From NCBI GenBank assembly GCA_902802285.1, contig CADCLI010000012.1:1-44630 (forward strand): a stretch of 44,630 bases of DNA, in the 5' to 3' direction. Each line of letters starts with the position of its first letter. The stretch's first letter is position 1. Below, piece by piece: positions 43,447 to 44,630 of the stretch. The translations under genes and the position numbers were made by a program. The stretch is from an uncultured Bacteroidales bacterium. GTDB taxonomy: Bacteria; Bacteroidota; Bacteroidia; Bacteroidales; Bacteroidaceae. A model generated the notes under the pieces. It was not told the origin of the DNA, did not search any database, and saw only the letters and a program-made list of their open reading frames with translations.

Positions 43447-44630
43447 TTATTTCTTTTTCTTCTTGCCTTTGGCGGGAGGATTGAGTTCGTCCTTGGCGGC
43501 CTGCAGAAGTTTCTGGAATTCAGGTATGGTATGCAGGTGAGCCAGGGTGGCCGATGCCCACAGGCGGGCGGTCTGGACATCACTGGGGTAGTTGTAGCCG
43601 GCAATGACGCGGCTGCGGCCGTACTCGAATCCGCGGTTCAGTATATCGTTGGCTGCCTCACGCGGACCTATTTCTACAAGCAGCAAGGCAAGTCCCCATC
43701 CAATCTCTGAATGTGTGGAGGGATAGCTGGTTGTTGCTTTTAAGGAATCCTCAAACTCACTGATCAGTGTCTTGTTCCTACGGGGATTAAGCTTTACATA
43801 GGGGCGCTCACGGAATGTGGTACCGCCCAATTCATCGGCGGTTTTGATAAGGTTATCCCTTGTATAATCCATAAGAGCCGCAATGGCGGGATTGGACTCG
43901 CGGCTTATCTCAAATGCAGGGGTGCTGAAAGTCTTCATCATAGCGTCAACGCTGTTGTCTGCGTCGGCTTTGGCCTGCTCGCCACGCTCTGTTTCCCGCT
44001 CGGGCAGAGTCTCGTAGTACTTGATTATATCTCCGTAGAAACGGTGGCTATCCTCTGTCACAGGACCGTCAAGAACCCTGGTTCCATCGGGAAATCCTTC
44101 GGTTTGGCTTACAGTCTTGATACCCTTTATCTTGCAGTATTCCTTACGGGCGGCCTCCAGGTCTTTCCGGAAATACTCGCTTGCGTGCATTACAGCTACT
44201 GCGGTACTTCCGCAAAGATAACCGGCATCAACATCGCTCTGATAGTGGGCTCCTACAATCACGCGGCTCTCACCATATTGGTATCCGGTACGTAGCAGGG
44301 TATCCTGCAACTCCGGGACCATCTCTGAGAGTACCAGCGCGGTGCTCCATCCAAGGGCCGTATGTCCCGATGGATACGAGCCGTTGAAGCGCAGTTCACG
44401 CTCATTGTCAAACCTGCCCCAGGTATGCTCGTTGTACTGTGCAAACGGGCGGGTACGCATATACTTGCGCTTGGCGTTATGGGTGCTCTGGTTCTCGGTC
44501 CAAAGCACATTGTACAGCAGTTTGTAGATGGCGGGGGTCTTTTCCTTACTGATCTCATATTGTCTGACCTTATTACCGATATATTTAAAACCAGTTAGTG
44601 TTCTTTCATTATCACAGCCATGGCTTCTGG
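43447..44630 (-). CDS. Tandem two-domain PAP2 acid phosphatase, N-terminus beyond window
   Basis: A minus-strand frame open to the right edge gives about 393 residues; the N-terminus is missing. The first PAP2 domain has all three class A motifs: K-x6-RP (KRKYMRTRP), PSGH (SYPSGHTALGWS) and SR-x5-H-x3-D (SRVIVGAHYQSD). A second PAP2 unit follows: RERPYVKL, SYPSTHSEIGWG and SRVIAGYNYPSD. It lacks the lysine of motif 1 and has asparagine (codon 43591-43593) where the nucleophilic histidine should be, so it is probably inactive. The end is a lysine tail (KGKKKKK). These periplasmic enzymes hydrolyse phosphomonoesters; most relatives have one domain. The stop is followed by a strong terminator. 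Confidence 0.88.
   Translation of the reverse strand, partial: RSHGCDNERTLTGFKYIGNKVRQYEISKEKTPAIYKLLYNVLWTENQSTHNAKRKYMRTRPFAQYNEHTWGRFDNERELRFNGSYPSGHTALGWSTALVLSEMVPELQDTLLRTGYQYGESRVIVGAHYQSDVDAGYLCGSTAVAVMHASEYFRKDLEAARKEYCKIKGIKTVSQTEGFPDGTRVLDGPVTEDSHRFYGDIIKYYETLPERETERGEQAKADADNSVDAMMKTFSTPAFEISRESNPAIAALMDYTRDNLIKTADELGGTTFRERPYVKLNPRRNKTLISEFEDSLKATTSYPSTHSEIGWGLALLLVEIGPREAANDILNRGFEYGRSRVIAGYNYPSDVQTARLWASATLAHLHTIPEFQKLLQAAKDELNPPAKGKKKKK

Overview
The window is chromosomal DNA of a Bacteroidales bacterium (Bacteroides/Prevotella-type). This rests on a PorZ-type type IX secretion protein, DUF4294, 6-bladed beta-propeller and BspA-type leucine-rich-repeat proteins, the gene order mnmG-apt-uvrC-dtd-deoC, and promoters with the Bacteroidetes TAnnTTTG box instead of a sigma70 -10 box. 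No rRNA, tRNA, CRISPR array, intact insertion sequence or prophage was seen.

Left part (1-9451): a secreted helix-hairpin-helix protein running off the left edge, a DUF4294 protein, ychF and lgt. Then comes a signalling-type module: a BlaI-family repressor whose gene overlaps an unusual 1075-residue M56 (BlaR1-like) membrane protease carrying a long BspA-type LRR ectodomain, then a small secreted protein of unknown function. A large palindrome in front of the repressor is a likely operator. A secreted protein with a plug-like segment and a FISUMP-like C-terminus follows.

Accessory stretch (9452-12069): a structured non-coding region that may be an IS200/IS605-type end or a small RNA, an APH-fold kinase, a toxin-antitoxin-like pair, and a truncated duplicate of the 5' end of the 8363 gene that stops where an interspersed repeat begins. 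Housekeeping genes follow on the minus strand (threonine aldolase, tcdA, GltS-like symporter, mutS), then DUF362, a HEAT-like protein, a GNAT/zinc-ribbon fusion, a region of 83-bp tandem hairpin repeats, DUF3795, dinD, and an HTH-DUF805 reading frame that looks like two genes joined.

Right part (24001-44630): leuS-rdgB-porZ; an AT-rich gene-free stretch; a SPOUT methyltransferase convergent with polA; a polyprenyl synthetase whose 5' end is frameshifted; the deoC-dtd-uvrC-apt-mnmG operon; a GNAT and 6-bladed propeller pair; hicAB with a small basic protein; and a tandem PAP2 phosphatase, open at the right edge, whose second domain lacks catalytic residues.

The most interesting signals are the M56-LRR sensor module, a family of hairpin-rich intergenic repeats (near 11.9, 23.8 and 40.5 kb, with a similar-looking structure at 34.6 kb), the 83-bp tandem hairpins, the frameshifted polyprenyl synthetase, and the HTH-DUF805 junction with embedded regulatory signals. 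All functional calls come from reading motifs; no database search was run.
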